Of a stretch of DNA of 64,000 nucleotides, positions 16,216 through 25,304 are shown piece after piece. The translations under genes were made by a program, and so were the position numbers. Origin of the DNA: an uncultured Pseudomonadales bacterium (lineage in GTDB: Bacteria > Pseudomonadota > Gammaproteobacteria > Pseudomonadales > Cellvibrionaceae); the NCBI GenBank assembly GCA_947489425.1, contig CANLDL010000002.1, forward strand, positions 62,001 through 126,000. Direction: 5' to 3'. The stretch's first letter is position 1, and the number at the start of each line of letters is the position of its first letter. The notes beneath the pieces are model-generated. The model saw nothing but the letters and a program-made list of their open reading frames with translations, had not been told where the DNA came from and made no database searches.

Positions 16216-16242
16216 TTCAAACGTACGTTAGAATTGGCGTAT
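16191..16242. repeat. Perfect 22-bp inverted repeat (52 nt) over the ATPase-pair promoter
   Basis: The left arm 16191-16212 and right arm 16221-16242 are exact reverse complements, separated by eight bases (CAATTCAA). Each arm ends inward in the self-complementary octamer ACGTACGT (16205-16212 and 16221-16228). The element lies between the metalloprotease stop and the first ATPase gene. It lacks a T-run, so it is not a simple terminator. Its overlap with the inferred promoter suggests an operator for a dimeric or tetrameric regulator. Confidence 0.9.
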
Positions 16243-16281
16243 AAGGTATACGAATCTGTGGATGATTTGATATAAAAAGAT

Positions 16282-17208
16282 CTAATAGGTTTTAGCCAAA
16301 CGCTTAGCCGGTATCCATTGCTGCCATTTTTTTTCAAAATCCACTAAGCCACGAGAGTAGAAATTGTCTATTAGTATAAAATTAATATTTTCATCCCAAG
16401 GGTTTTGCTTAAGATAGGCAAACATATTTTTTATTAGGTTTTTACCTTCGGGACTGGACATTAAATAAAAGACCAAGGACCATGCTTGGGAGTAGTACAA
16501 CCCGCCACTCGTAGCATTAGCAAAATACCAAGCTTGGCCGTTGCGCTTAAAGTAGTTATTTAAAGGCAGCAAGCGATTGGTTTTTTGCAAGCTTTTCATT
16601 TGACGGTCAGAATAGTGATTGGGAGGCACATTAACTGATAAGCCTTGCAGCGTAATCAATTCAAAGTATTCAGCTAAGCCTTCATTAAGCCATGTAGGTA
16701 TTTTATTATCATAGGCGTAACTCAACAATAAGTGACTTGCCTCGTGCGCAATAACCTCTAAGGTTCGCTCAATACTTCTATTTTTATATAAAACAATTTC
16801 GCCAGTAAGACTGGTATAAAACCCAGAAATTTGATCGCTACGACTGCCGTTTGCAAATTTAGCATAAAATTCTTGGAACTCTTCCTGTTGGTCAAACAAG
16901 CGTATTTTTACTGGTGGAATATCGCCTAAGTTTAGACCAACTACACTCGTATACACCTCATGTATTTTTACCACAGATAACTTAATTGTATTTTCGATAT
17001 CCGCATTAAGCGTTAAACCATGCAGTATCAACTCGACTTCTAGCCTAGAAGCTTTCGTGCCCTTTATCTCTTTAGTTTGAAAATCATTTTGGTCTGTAGG
17101 CCTTTTATCGCTGTAATGAATGCGACCGTTTTCGTCCTTCCAGCGATAGACCTCTGCATAGGCCGAGGAGCAAAGCAAAAATAGACAACACAATACATAC
17201 TTGGCCAT
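16282..17208 (-). CDS. Exported putative zinc metalloprotease with DUF4124 domain
   Basis: From the ATG at 17208 the protein has 308 residues. A signal peptide covers residues 1-18 (cleavage after AYA). A DUF4124 module follows directly (VYRWKDENGRIHYSDKRP). The C-terminal two thirds form a gluzincin-like peptidase: HEASH at 155-159 supplies two zinc histidines and the catalytic glutamate, and NEGLAEYFE about 16 residues later can supply the third ligand. It would act in the periplasm or outside the cell, possibly near the wall. It is a single gene; an in-frame TTG two codons earlier is less likely to be the start. Confidence 0.82.
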   Translation of the reverse strand: MAKYVLCCLFLLCSSAYAEVYRWKDENGRIHYSDKRPTDQNDFQTKEIKGTKASRLEVELILHGLTLNADIENTIKLSVVKIHEVYTSVVGLNLGDIPPVKIRLFDQQEEFQEFYAKFANGSRSDQISGFYTSLTGEIVLYKNRSIERTLEVIAHEASHLLLSYAYDNKIPTWLNEGLAEYFELITLQGLSVNVPPNHYSDRQMKSLQKTNRLLPLNNYFKRNGQAWYFANATSGGLYYSQAWSLVFYLMSSPEGKNLIKNMFAYLKQNPWDENINFILIDNFYSRGLVDFEKKWQQWIPAKRLAKTY

Positions 17209-17262
17209 TAACAAATCACTTTATAAGACAGTTTTAATTTACCTTAAAAACACAGCAACACT

Positions 17263-17877
17263 CTATGCACGACTACTCGCCGCCAGCACAGCACCTGCAC
17301 ACATATATAGTAGACCACTGAATCCATTTTGAATGCTGGTAAATCTTTTGGAAAGAAACAGCGTAGAAATTTTACCTGCCAGTAGCGAATAAAAAATATT
17401 AGTGATTAATGCTATCAACCAAAAGGTAGCCGATAGGAGAAATATTTGCGGCAAGTAATGATATTGGGATGATGTGAACTGCGGCAAAAATGCGCCTAAA
17501 AACAATAGTGTTTTAGGATTAGTGAGCGATACCCAAAAGCCACGGTTAAATGAACCTAATGCACTAGGCGGTTGCCTTTTGATATTGCTAGAGAATGCTT
17601 GTCGAAAGTGGCTTAAGCCCAAATACAACAAATAAATAACACCTGCCCATTTGAGCCAGATAAACCCAGTATTGAGTATACTGATTAGCCATGCGGTGCT
17701 TGTAGCCGCAACGACCAACTGTATCGCCATTGCCAACATGACGCCCATACTAGTTTGTAAGCCCCTATCTTTACCGTGACTTAAACTTGTAGAGACAACC
17801 AATAAAACATTGGGACCAGGGCTGACAATGACTCCTACCGAGATAACAATAAAAGAAAGATATACCGCTATTTCCAT
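17263..17877 (-). CDS. LysE/RhtB family amino acid exporter
   Basis: This 204-residue inner-membrane protein has about six hydrophobic segments. It carries the family's N-terminal motif VSPGPNVLLVVSTSLSHG and the SLTNPKTLLFLGAFLPQF segment in the middle. LysE/RhtB proteins export amino acids such as lysine, threonine or homoserine lactones and protect against excess. The substrate is not predictable. It stands between the metalloprotease gene and the efflux operon, on the same strand as both but separated by about 50 bp on each side. Confidence 0.9.
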   Translation of the reverse strand: MEIAVYLSFIVISVGVIVSPGPNVLLVVSTSLSHGKDRGLQTSMGVMLAMAIQLVVAATSTAWLISILNTGFIWLKWAGVIYLLYLGLSHFRQAFSSNIKRQPPSALGSFNRGFWVSLTNPKTLLFLGAFLPQFTSSQYHYLPQIFLLSATFWLIALITNIFYSLLAGKISTLFLSKRFTSIQNGFSGLLYMCAGAVLAASSRA

Positions 17878-17936
17878 AAAACTATACCCGAGCTCTTTTA
17901 GCTATACTCCATAAATTCTTTAGGCTTGCTCACTGT

Positions 17937-19385
17937 TTACCAGTCACCACCCAAAGCAAGATATAAATTAACACGCTGATCGAGCAATAGTCGATTTACT
18001 GTCTCTAAGTTAGATTGCGCACCAATAAGCCGTTGCTGAATACTCAGCACATCCAGCAAATTTATTTCACCCTCTGTATATCGGAGGTTGGCAATACGAT
18101 AAGCCTCTGCCGCTTCTTTTTGCACAATAATTAACTGTTGCTGGCGCTGTTTAAGCACTACACCTTGGTCCAGTGAATTCTCAACTTCGCTAAAGGCCGT
18201 CAGCGCTGCTTGGCCGTAGTCAAATACCGATTGTTTTTGCGATGCTGTCGCTGCATCAAACTGCGCTTTTGCGCTACCCCCATCAAAAATCGAGCCTAGC
18301 AAATTTGCTCCCAATTGCCATACCGTATTAGCAGGGCTAAGTACATCGGATAACGATGTCGAAGAGCCACCAATAACGCTAGTTAAACTGAGCGAGGGCA
18401 GTCGAGCAGCACGCGCGACTTCTCGCGCATTAAAAGCAGCAGCCACTCGACGCTCGGCGGCAACTAAATCGGGACGGCGCTCTAATAGCTCCGATGGCAC
18501 ACCCGCTGGTGGAACAGACGGTGGCGGTGGCAACACTAAGCCCGCACTTATCTCTGAGCTTGGGTAGCGCCCCAATAAAACCTCTAGCGCTCTGGCAGCA
18601 TTGCGCTGCGCACCTTGCAGATTAATTAATTGCTCGCGCGCACTTGCCATATCAGAGCGAGTTAATGCGATATCTTGTTTGGAGACCAGCCCATTTTTAT
18701 ACTGCACATCCACAATGCGCGAGATCTCTTGCAATATTTTTACATTCTCTTTTGCAATTTCAATTTGACTATTTGATTCGATTAATGCGAAGTAAGCCTG
18801 CGAAGTTGTTGCAGCCAGCGATTGTTGAGCAAAATGAAAATCCGCTTGCGCCGCCTTTGCACTGTTAACCGCAGCGCGCTGGTTATTGCGAATTCTACCC
18901 CAGAGATCAACTTCCCAACTCGTTTGTAAATTAACACTACGCCCATCAGATGGTGACACTGCACTATTACCGCTACCCGAGCGATTTGCATCGATACTGG
19001 CACCCACCGTAGGTAACAGTGCCGCACCTGCTTGGCGTGCTAATGCCTGTGCGTTTTCTACACCAGTTGCAGCGGATAATAAATTACGGTTATTCTTTTG
19101 TGCCTCTGCAACTAAGCGATTCAATTGCTGGTCGTTAAATGTTGCAAGCCAGTTAACGGTGATATCACCGGCATCGGCTCGGCTAGCCCATGAAGCGGCA
19201 GTAAGCTCTGTTTGACTGTCGAGCTTAGCCTGTATTGCAGCCTCAGTTTTTTTGGTGGATGCAGCGCCACAGGCCATAAGTGTTGTGCTGATAACGCCAT
19301 AAAAAACTGCAATAGAAATTCTTTTGTATAATTTTTCAGTACAGTTTTTATTGCATACAGAAAAAAACCTTTGTTTTGATAACAT
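17937..19385 (-). CDS. RND efflux outer membrane factor lipoprotein (NodT/OprM family)
   Basis: This is a TolC-like outer membrane channel. From the ATG at 19385 it has 482 residues; AAGG eight bases upstream supports it. Another in-frame ATG at 19412 would overlap the permease gene by 17 bases. The signal sequence ends in the lipobox LMAC (TTLMACGAA), so the protein is a lipoprotein. Two outer-membrane-efflux repeats follow, including LERRPDLVAAERRVAAA and ENSLDQGVVLKQRQQQL. It completes the tripartite pump with the permease and adaptor upstream in the same operon. The exported compounds cannot be inferred. Confidence 0.92.
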   Translation of the reverse strand: MLSKQRFFSVCNKNCTEKLYKRISIAVFYGVISTTLMACGAASTKKTEAAIQAKLDSQTELTAASWASRADAGDITVNWLATFNDQQLNRLVAEAQKNNRNLLSAATGVENAQALARQAGAALLPTVGASIDANRSGSGNSAVSPSDGRSVNLQTSWEVDLWGRIRNNQRAAVNSAKAAQADFHFAQQSLAATTSQAYFALIESNSQIEIAKENVKILQEISRIVDVQYKNGLVSKQDIALTRSDMASAREQLINLQGAQRNAARALEVLLGRYPSSEISAGLVLPPPPSVPPAGVPSELLERRPDLVAAERRVAAAFNAREVARAARLPSLSLTSVIGGSSTSLSDVLSPANTVWQLGANLLGSIFDGGSAKAQFDAATASQKQSVFDYGQAALTAFSEVENSLDQGVVLKQRQQQLIIVQKEAAEAYRIANLRYTEGEINLLDVLSIQQRLIGAQSNLETVNRLLLDQRVNLYLALGGDW

Positions 19386-19395
19386 ACCGCTTACC

Positions 19396-22300
19396 TTATT
19401 GTTCATTGGCATTGATATTGATATTAAAGAAAATACTATAGAGTACGGGAATAATAATCAGCGTAATTAATGTGGCAAACATCAAGCCAAAAATTAAAAC
19501 TATCGACATAGACTGAAAAAAGGCATCCAAATAAAGTGGCAACACGCCCAGCACCGTTGTTAGTGTACCCATCATCACCGGCCGTACTCTGCTTGCAGCA
19601 GATTCTATAACAGCCGTATAACGTGGTTTGCCATCAGCAATCTCTAGGTCGATTTGATCGACCAGTACAATGGCATTTTTGATCAACAAACCCGATAAAG
19701 ACAGCACTCCTAAAATTGCCATAAACTCCATGGGCAAATCCATTAACACCAAACCTACAACAACACCAATAATAGATAACGGCACGACTAGCCAGATAAT
19801 TATGGGTTGGCGAACCTTGCCAAATAAAATAAATACAACCAATACCATGGCTAATAGGCCTAATGGTAATGTCGATGCAAGATTGTCATTAGACTCTTTA
19901 GAGTCACCGTATTCGCCATCCCATTCAAAGGAATAACCATCGGGTAATTTAATCGCCTCTATCGCTGGGCGTAGGCGCTCGTGCAAAGTGGCAGCTAACT
20001 CACCAGGAACAGGGTCAGACTGGGCTTTGATGGTCCAAAGTCGGTCTTCGCGTTGCAATAAGCCATCGCGCCAAATGGTATCAAAGCCATCGACAACCTG
20101 TGCAATAGGGACTAGTTGCCCGGTAGATGAACTCAATACCTGGATATCGCGGATATCATCAATATTAACGCGCTCATTAGCCGGAGCTCTAGAAATAATA
20201 GGTATTAACTCATCACTTTCTCGGTATACACCAACGGTTCTACCTGTAAAGTTTGTTTGCAATGCATTGGCTAAATCTTCTCGAGAGATACCTGCCCGAC
20301 TACCTTTAACCTCTGAGTACAGTGGCTCAACCACACTCACCTGTTGTCGCCAATCATCTTTCACTGATAGTGCACGACCATCGGCAATCATAATTTCTTT
20401 AGCTTCACGGGCAAGCTCTCGCAATACTTTGGGGTCCGGGCCTTTAAAGGCTGCTTCTATTTTAGAACCGCCACCTGGCCCTAACTGAAAGCGCCACACT
20501 TTAGCTTGTGCATTGATATAGTTTTTATCAAGATGCTCTTGAATAACAGGAATTAAATTGTCTATTTTTTTGTAATCATCAAGCTTTAGTAAAAGCTGTG
20601 CATAGGATTCATTAGGTGACTCAGGGGAATAAACTAGAGTAAAACGTACACCGCCACCGCCAATACTGGATTGCACATCGGTTACACCTTCAAGTGTTGC
20701 AGCATAGGTTTCTAAACTTGTTATATCTGCTTTTGTTTTAGCAACATCGCCCCCCTCTGGCAGCCAATAATCCACCACTATTTGTGGTGTTGTAGAAGCT
20801 GGGAAAAAACCGCCTTTAATAAATTGAAAACCCCAAACGGCAACAACAAATACACCGATCACACCTGCAACAGTTAACCAGCGTACTGCAATGGCTTTTC
20901 TTACGCATTGTTTATAATAACGATAAAACATGCCATCTTCTTTAGGTTCATTACTGACTGATTTAACTTCTTTGAATAACCAGTAACAAAATAGTGGCGT
21001 CAATGTAATGGCAAAGAGCCAACTATAAAGCAGAGAAATTAAAATCACCCAAAACAAATGACCAGTAAATTCTGCCGTGGACCCTGGAGCAAAACCAACC
21101 GGTGCAAAAGCGATGATACCTACTAGCGTACCACCCAATAGCGGCCACTTTGTTTGTGTCACAATCTCTTTTGCGATATCTAATTTTTTCTTGCCTCGCT
21201 GAACACCAATGAGAATTCCTTCTGTAACCACAATGGCATTATCAACCATCATACCCAGTGCAATAATTAACGCGCCAAGTGAGATACGGTGCATGGGAAT
21301 ATCCGCAATATTCATTGTGGCTAATGTGGCTGCAATGGTCAGCAACAAAATAGCACCAATCACAATTGCAGATTTAAAGCCCATAAAAATGAGCAGTGTA
21401 ATAATTACAATAGCCAATGCAGCAATTACATTGACTACAAAATCTTTTACAGATTTATCGACAATTTTTCCTTGGTGGTAATACTCATGAACCTCGACAC
21501 CAATAGGACGCTGCCCAATTGATGAAACTATTTTTTTGTCCACCTCCTCGCTGATCGCAACGATGTTGCTACCTAGCTGACCTGCAATACCAATAGCTAT
21601 TGACTCTTTGCCATTAAACCGGTGTTGCAACTGTGGCGGGTCTTGGTAGCCTCGCCAGACTTTAGCAATATCTTTAAGGTAAATAAGTTTTGTCTGCGAG
21701 TCTTGAGCACTAGTAGCAACGACTAAGTTTTTAATTGACGAAACAGAGTCGATACCGCCCGAAGGGGTAATGGTTATACGCTGATCACCCACAACAACAT
21801 TACCTGCCTCAGTGAGTGTATTTTGTTGCTCCAGGATTTGATAAACATTATTGATTGAAACACCTAAGCTTGCTGCATCGCTGCGAGAAACTTCAACAAA
21901 AATTGCCTCCTGTAAATCACCACTAAGGACAACTTTAGCGACACCATCGACTTGCAGTATTTCATCTTGTAGTGATTTGGCATATCGCTTTAATTCTGCA
22001 GGGGTGTAGCCCTCGCCGGTAATAAAATAATAGAGTCCATATACATCACCAAAATCATCATTCACAACCGGTGTTTTTGTACCCGGTGGCAGCGAGGCCT
22101 CTGCATCTTTAATTTTATTGCGCAGTTTTGTCCAAATGAGTTGAAGATCTGCTTTAGAAGGAGAAAAGTCGTATTTAATTTCGACGGTTATTTCTGATAC
22201 ACCCGCACGTGATTTAGACCGAATCTCTTCAACTTCTTGCATTTGCTTAATTGCACGCTCAAGTGGCGAGGTGACCTCTTGCGCTACTTGAAGAGGAGTT

Positions 22301-22461
22301 GCGCCAGGATACTGGGTAACAACAACCGCTTCTCGAATGGTAAATTCTGGGTCTTCAAAACGTGGCATGGTTTGGTAGGCATTCCATCCACCGAGAACGG
22401 CCAACAAAATGACAATAACACTCAGCATTTTATTTTTTATGGTAAATTCAGCGATATTCAT
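19396..22461 (-). CDS. RND efflux transporter, inner membrane permease
   Basis: This 1021-residue protein is a full-length RND pump with the 12-segment layout: TM1 at the N-terminus, a large periplasmic loop, TM2-7, a second loop and TM8-12. The proton-relay segment reads GMMVDNAIVVTEG, with aspartate followed by asparagine where AcrB has two aspartates. That is typical of a distinct subgroup of multidrug-type RND pumps. GALIIALG and PLSIIGVVVGLVLMDLPMEF are also family motifs. It uses proton influx to drive export through the adaptor and outer membrane factor. It follows the adaptor gene by 54 bp and its stop lies just before the outer membrane factor start. Confidence 0.95.
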   Translation of the reverse strand: MNIAEFTIKNKMLSVIVILLAVLGGWNAYQTMPRFEDPEFTIREAVVVTQYPGATPLQVAQEVTSPLERAIKQMQEVEEIRSKSRAGVSEITVEIKYDFSPSKADLQLIWTKLRNKIKDAEASLPPGTKTPVVNDDFGDVYGLYYFITGEGYTPAELKRYAKSLQDEILQVDGVAKVVLSGDLQEAIFVEVSRSDAASLGVSINNVYQILEQQNTLTEAGNVVVGDQRITITPSGGIDSVSSIKNLVVATSAQDSQTKLIYLKDIAKVWRGYQDPPQLQHRFNGKESIAIGIAGQLGSNIVAISEEVDKKIVSSIGQRPIGVEVHEYYHQGKIVDKSVKDFVVNVIAALAIVIITLLIFMGFKSAIVIGAILLLTIAATLATMNIADIPMHRISLGALIIALGMMVDNAIVVTEGILIGVQRGKKKLDIAKEIVTQTKWPLLGGTLVGIIAFAPVGFAPGSTAEFTGHLFWVILISLLYSWLFAITLTPLFCYWLFKEVKSVSNEPKEDGMFYRYYKQCVRKAIAVRWLTVAGVIGVFVVAVWGFQFIKGGFFPASTTPQIVVDYWLPEGGDVAKTKADITSLETYAATLEGVTDVQSSIGGGGVRFTLVYSPESPNESYAQLLLKLDDYKKIDNLIPVIQEHLDKNYINAQAKVWRFQLGPGGGSKIEAAFKGPDPKVLRELAREAKEIMIADGRALSVKDDWRQQVSVVEPLYSEVKGSRAGISREDLANALQTNFTGRTVGVYRESDELIPIISRAPANERVNIDDIRDIQVLSSSTGQLVPIAQVVDGFDTIWRDGLLQREDRLWTIKAQSDPVPGELAATLHERLRPAIEAIKLPDGYSFEWDGEYGDSKESNDNLASTLPLGLLAMVLVVFILFGKVRQPIIIWLVVPLSIIGVVVGLVLMDLPMEFMAILGVLSLSGLLIKNAIVLVDQIDLEIADGKPRYTAVIESAASRVRPVMMGTLTTVLGVLPLYLDAFFQSMSIVLIFGLMFATLITLIIIPVLYSIFFNININANEQ

Positions 22462-22515
22462 AAGTTACTCATCCCGACGATTAGGGCACAATATTTTTAG
22501 TGTTATTAGCGGTAC

Positions 22516-23580
22516 TTATTCCCAAGCACGCACGATTATCCCCTCTGATAAGTAATTAGCACCCGCGCCAGCGATTGTTTCCCCTGGCTTTAAGCCATTT
22601 TTAACCACCAAGGTATCACCAATACCTTGTTCTAATTCAACCTCTCGTTTAGAGACCTGCATCGTATCTGTATCAACCACCCAAACAAACTGTTGATCGC
22701 CCTCTGACAAAATAGCCGCTAAAGGTAGTGCAACTTGTGCATCACTTTCTTCGTTAAGATATTGAGTCACTAAGGTTGCATTCATACCTGGCAGGATAAG
22801 CAAATCTTTTGGTGGCGGAAAAGAAAACGTAACACGGTAGGTTTGTGAGACAGAATCTGCAATCAATGAAGCCTCTTTAAACTCAGCATCTATCGATGTA
22901 TTTGGAGCCGCATCAAGAAAGACAAATGCTCTTTTATCTTGTCGCTGCTCGATGGTTGCAATAATACTGGCCGGTAAATCAATAATCGCCTCTAATGTTT
23001 TAAGATCAAGAAGTGAGGCTACTGTTGTACCGGGCTGAACTGTTTGTAATTTTTTAACTGGGACCGAGGCAACAACGCCACTAAAAGGTGCGCGTAATAC
23101 GGTATCTTCTAGTGCTTTTTTAGCCGTATCCAAAACCGATTTTGCGACATCGCGCTGTGACTCTCTCTGTTCTAATACATTTTTTGCAATGGCATCTTCT
23201 TTAAATAAACGTAATGCTCGCTGATATTCTTCTTCAGCATTTTTGAATTGCGCCTTGGCAGAATCTAGATTATTACGAAAGTCCCGTTGTCTAAGTTTTG
23301 CAATGACATCACCTTTATTTATATCTTGTGATTCATCAACCAGTATTTCTTCGATAAGGCCACTGACCTCAAAGGTCAAATTGGTCGATTCCGCTGCATC
23401 AATCACTGCCGGATAACGATTAGAGCCATTGGTACTGGCCTGCTCCAAGGTGATTAATTTAACTGGCCGAACCGCTGGTTCTTTAGCCGCGCTTTCTTTC
23501 TCAGAACCACAGGCACTGAGTAATAGAACGCAAGATAGGAACGTAGCTGAAAGGTATCTGTGAGATTGTGGCATGAGCAT
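22516..23580 (-). CDS. RND efflux periplasmic adaptor lipoprotein
   Basis: This membrane fusion protein has 354 residues from the ATG at 23580, which has AAAGGA seven bases upstream. The signal sequence ends in the lipobox LLSAC, so it is a lipoprotein. It shows the usual order: a beta-barrel/lipoyl half-motif (LTFEVSGLIEEILVDESQDINKGD), a helical hairpin (about residues 90-150, LDSAKAQFKNAEEEYQRAL), the second lipoyl half (VLRAPFSGVVASVPV) and the C-terminal barrel with GLKPGETIAGAG. It bridges the permease and the outer membrane factor. It is the first gene of the efflux operon. Confidence 0.93.
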   Translation of the reverse strand: MLMPQSHRYLSATFLSCVLLLSACGSEKESAAKEPAVRPVKLITLEQASTNGSNRYPAVIDAAESTNLTFEVSGLIEEILVDESQDINKGDVIAKLRQRDFRNNLDSAKAQFKNAEEEYQRALRLFKEDAIAKNVLEQRESQRDVAKSVLDTAKKALEDTVLRAPFSGVVASVPVKKLQTVQPGTTVASLLDLKTLEAIIDLPASIIATIEQRQDKRAFVFLDAAPNTSIDAEFKEASLIADSVSQTYRVTFSFPPPKDLLILPGMNATLVTQYLNEESDAQVALPLAAILSEGDQQFVWVVDTDTMQVSKREVELEQGIGDTLVVKNGLKPGETIAGAGANYLSEGIIVRAWE

Positions 23581-23819
23581 AAGAAAATCCTTTATTACAC
23601 CGATGGTAATGGCAATATTCAGCCTATTATGCGTTTTAACTGCTTTTATTGCCACTGCTAAGCAATCCGTGGCGCGCTATTGTCTATATATTTTTTAACA
23701 TGCCATATTGAAAGTTTGAGGGTCTTAAACACTTTTATAAAGCTTTTTTATTATTAAGTGATATAGCTAATATTACTTGCGCATTATTAGCTATCAACCT
23801 TTAATATTACAATGTAGCG

Positions 23820-24836
23820 CTAAAAACCGTCAAAAACATTTTTACCAATTACGCTGCCACTTTCTTGTATTTTGTGCAACTCTGTTAGTATCTGAGCATT
23901 TATTTTGCCTGTATTACTTGTTGCTGTTGAGGTTATTTTGCCTTCATCGACAAGTGTTGAAACACGCTGTAATAGTTCGTGTTGTTTAATCATGTCTCCT
24001 GTTTGAAACATCGAGCGTGTAAACATAAACTCCCAGCTAAAACTCAGTGCTTTGAGTTTAATGGCGTTAATAGATAAGTTTTGTGGGTCGTCGATTAATG
24101 CAATATGTCCACGCGGTTTAATAAGCTCAACGATGTTCTCAAAGTGCTGATCAGTTGCCGTTAGCGATGCCACATAATGCGGTACAAGCCCTAGCGCTTT
24201 TACCTGCGGAGCCAAAGGTTCACGGTGGTTAATAACATGATCTGCCCCCATTTTTTTAACCCACTCAATGGTATCTGGCCTCGATGCTGTGGTAATAACT
24301 GTCAGCTTAGTCAGCTGCTTAGCAAGCTGTATTAAAATAGAGCCAACACCACCTGCACCGCCAATAACCAATATACTTTCGCCATCACCTTCGCCTTCTT
24401 TTATGGCAAAGGAATCAAATAGCATCTCCCAAGCAGTAATGGAGGTTAATGGCAGGCTTGCACTACTGGCAAAATCAAGGGTACTTGGTTTTTTACCAAC
24501 AATACGCTCATCAACCACATGAAACTCGGCATTAGTGCCTGGACGAGTTAAATCGCCGGCATAAAAAACCTCGTCACCTACATTAAAAAGACTTACTTCA
24601 CTGCCTATAGCTTTAACGATACCTGCAGCATCGTAGCCTAGCACCTTAACGCCATTATTAATGACTGCGTCGCCATCGGCTCTGGTGCGCACTTTGGTAT
24701 CTACTGGGTTCATTGATAAACCCTTTACCTCAACTAATAGGTCCCTTGGGCCACACTCTGGCATGTCTAATACACACTCAAACAGGAGACCTTCCTGACT
24801 AATTGGACCTGCTTTTTTGTAACCTATTGCTTTCAT
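23820..24836 (-). CDS. Zinc-type alcohol dehydrogenase / quinone oxidoreductase family protein
   Basis: This 338-residue medium-chain reductase begins [20 protein letters not shown]. It has the GroES-like fold followed by a Rossmann NADP-binding domain with [17 protein letters not shown] and the typical GADHVINH. The zinc ligands of classical alcohol dehydrogenases are not evident, so it fits the zinc-independent quinone oxidoreductase group (ZADH1/YhdH-like). It probably reduces quinones or enones with NADPH. It lies downstream of the small monooxygenase gene and both are divergent from a LysR regulator, which suggests joint control. Confidence 0.9.
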   Translation of the reverse strand: MKAIGYKKAGPISQEGLLFECVLDMPECGPRDLLVEVKGLSMNPVDTKVRTRADGDAVINNGVKVLGYDAAGIVKAIGSEVSLFNVGDEVFYAGDLTRPGTNAEFHVVDERIVGKKPSTLDFASSASLPLTSITAWEMLFDSFAIKEGEGDGESILVIGGAGGVGSILIQLAKQLTKLTVITTASRPDTIEWVKKMGADHVINHREPLAPQVKALGLVPHYVASLTATDQHFENIVELIKPRGHIALIDDPQNLSINAIKLKALSFSWEFMFTRSMFQTGDMIKQHELLQRVSTLVDEGKITSTATSNTGKINAQILTELHKIQESGSVIGKNVFDGF

Positions 24837-24903
24837 GCCTATTCACCTATCGTTGCTTCATTGTATGTTTATTCAAAGTACTCTAAATTTGTGGGCCTTT
24901 GTA

Positions 24904-25194
24904 TTAATTAATAACAGTCATTTCATTTAATGTAAATAGCTCTACCGCACCCTCTGTTGCTTCCATATAGGCAGTCAAATGCGGAGCGCTCATATGTGTT
25001 TGCCATAGCTCGCGAGTTTCCCAATTTTCATAAAAAGCAAAATGGGCAGGGTTTTCGTTATCTTGATGAAGGTCATATTTCAAGCAACCCGCCTCCGCAC
25101 GGGTAATTGGAACAAGCTTTAAAAGCTCGGCTTTTACTAGATCGATCTTATCTGTTTTCGCGTGGATATTTGCAACTATTGTTAATTGACTCAT
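24904..25194 (-). CDS. Antibiotic biosynthesis monooxygenase (ABM) domain protein, putative quinol monooxygenase
   Basis: From the ATG at 25194 the protein has 96 residues and is a single ABM domain: VANIHAKTDKIDLVKAEL, then TRAEAGCLKYDLHQDNENP and FAFYENWETRELWQTHMSAPH. The family (YgiN-like) forms cofactor-free dimers that oxidise quinols or similar aromatics, or detoxify reactive compounds. It precedes the quinone oxidoreductase gene by 67 bp, and together they could handle quinone redox stress. A start four codons upstream at 25206 is possible but weaker. Confidence 0.87.
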   Translation of the reverse strand: MSQLTIVANIHAKTDKIDLVKAELLKLVPITRAEAGCLKYDLHQDNENPAHFAFYENWETRELWQTHMSAPHLTAYMEATEGAVELFTLNEMTVIN

Positions 25195-25232
25195 GATTAG
25201 CCCCATATATGCTTAATTAGTTAGTTTTAAAA

Positions 25233-25263
25233 GAATACATTCTTCATTAAAAAAAGAGAATGT
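25233..25263. promoter_or_regulatory. Candidate LysR operator in divergent promoter region
   Basis: ACATTCT (25237-25243) and AGAATGT (25257-25263) form an inverted repeat with a 13-base spacer, and AGAAT-AC-ATTCT at 25232-25243 overlaps the first arm. It sits between the divergent monooxygenase and LysR genes, where a LysR protein would be expected to bind. Confidence 0.5.
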
Positions 25264-25304
25264 GGCAAAATCTGTATTAATAATACGAAAAATCTGGATA
25301 ATCA

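Noticed and set aside
18886..20488. Long plus-strand frames opposite the efflux genes (for example 18886-19215 and 19988-20488)
   Set aside because: They are antisense to conserved RND and outer membrane factor coding sequence; serine/arginine-rich translations are typical of shadows.
19396..22461. Asparagine in the RND proton-relay motif as a defect
   Set aside because: GMMVDNAIVV is characteristic of a known subgroup of RND pumps, so it is not a sign of inactivation.
23764..23793. Terminator after the quinone oxidoreductase gene
   Set aside because: TAGCTAATA/TATTAGCTA forms a 9-bp AT-rich stem with a 12-base loop, but no T-run follows on the minus strand.
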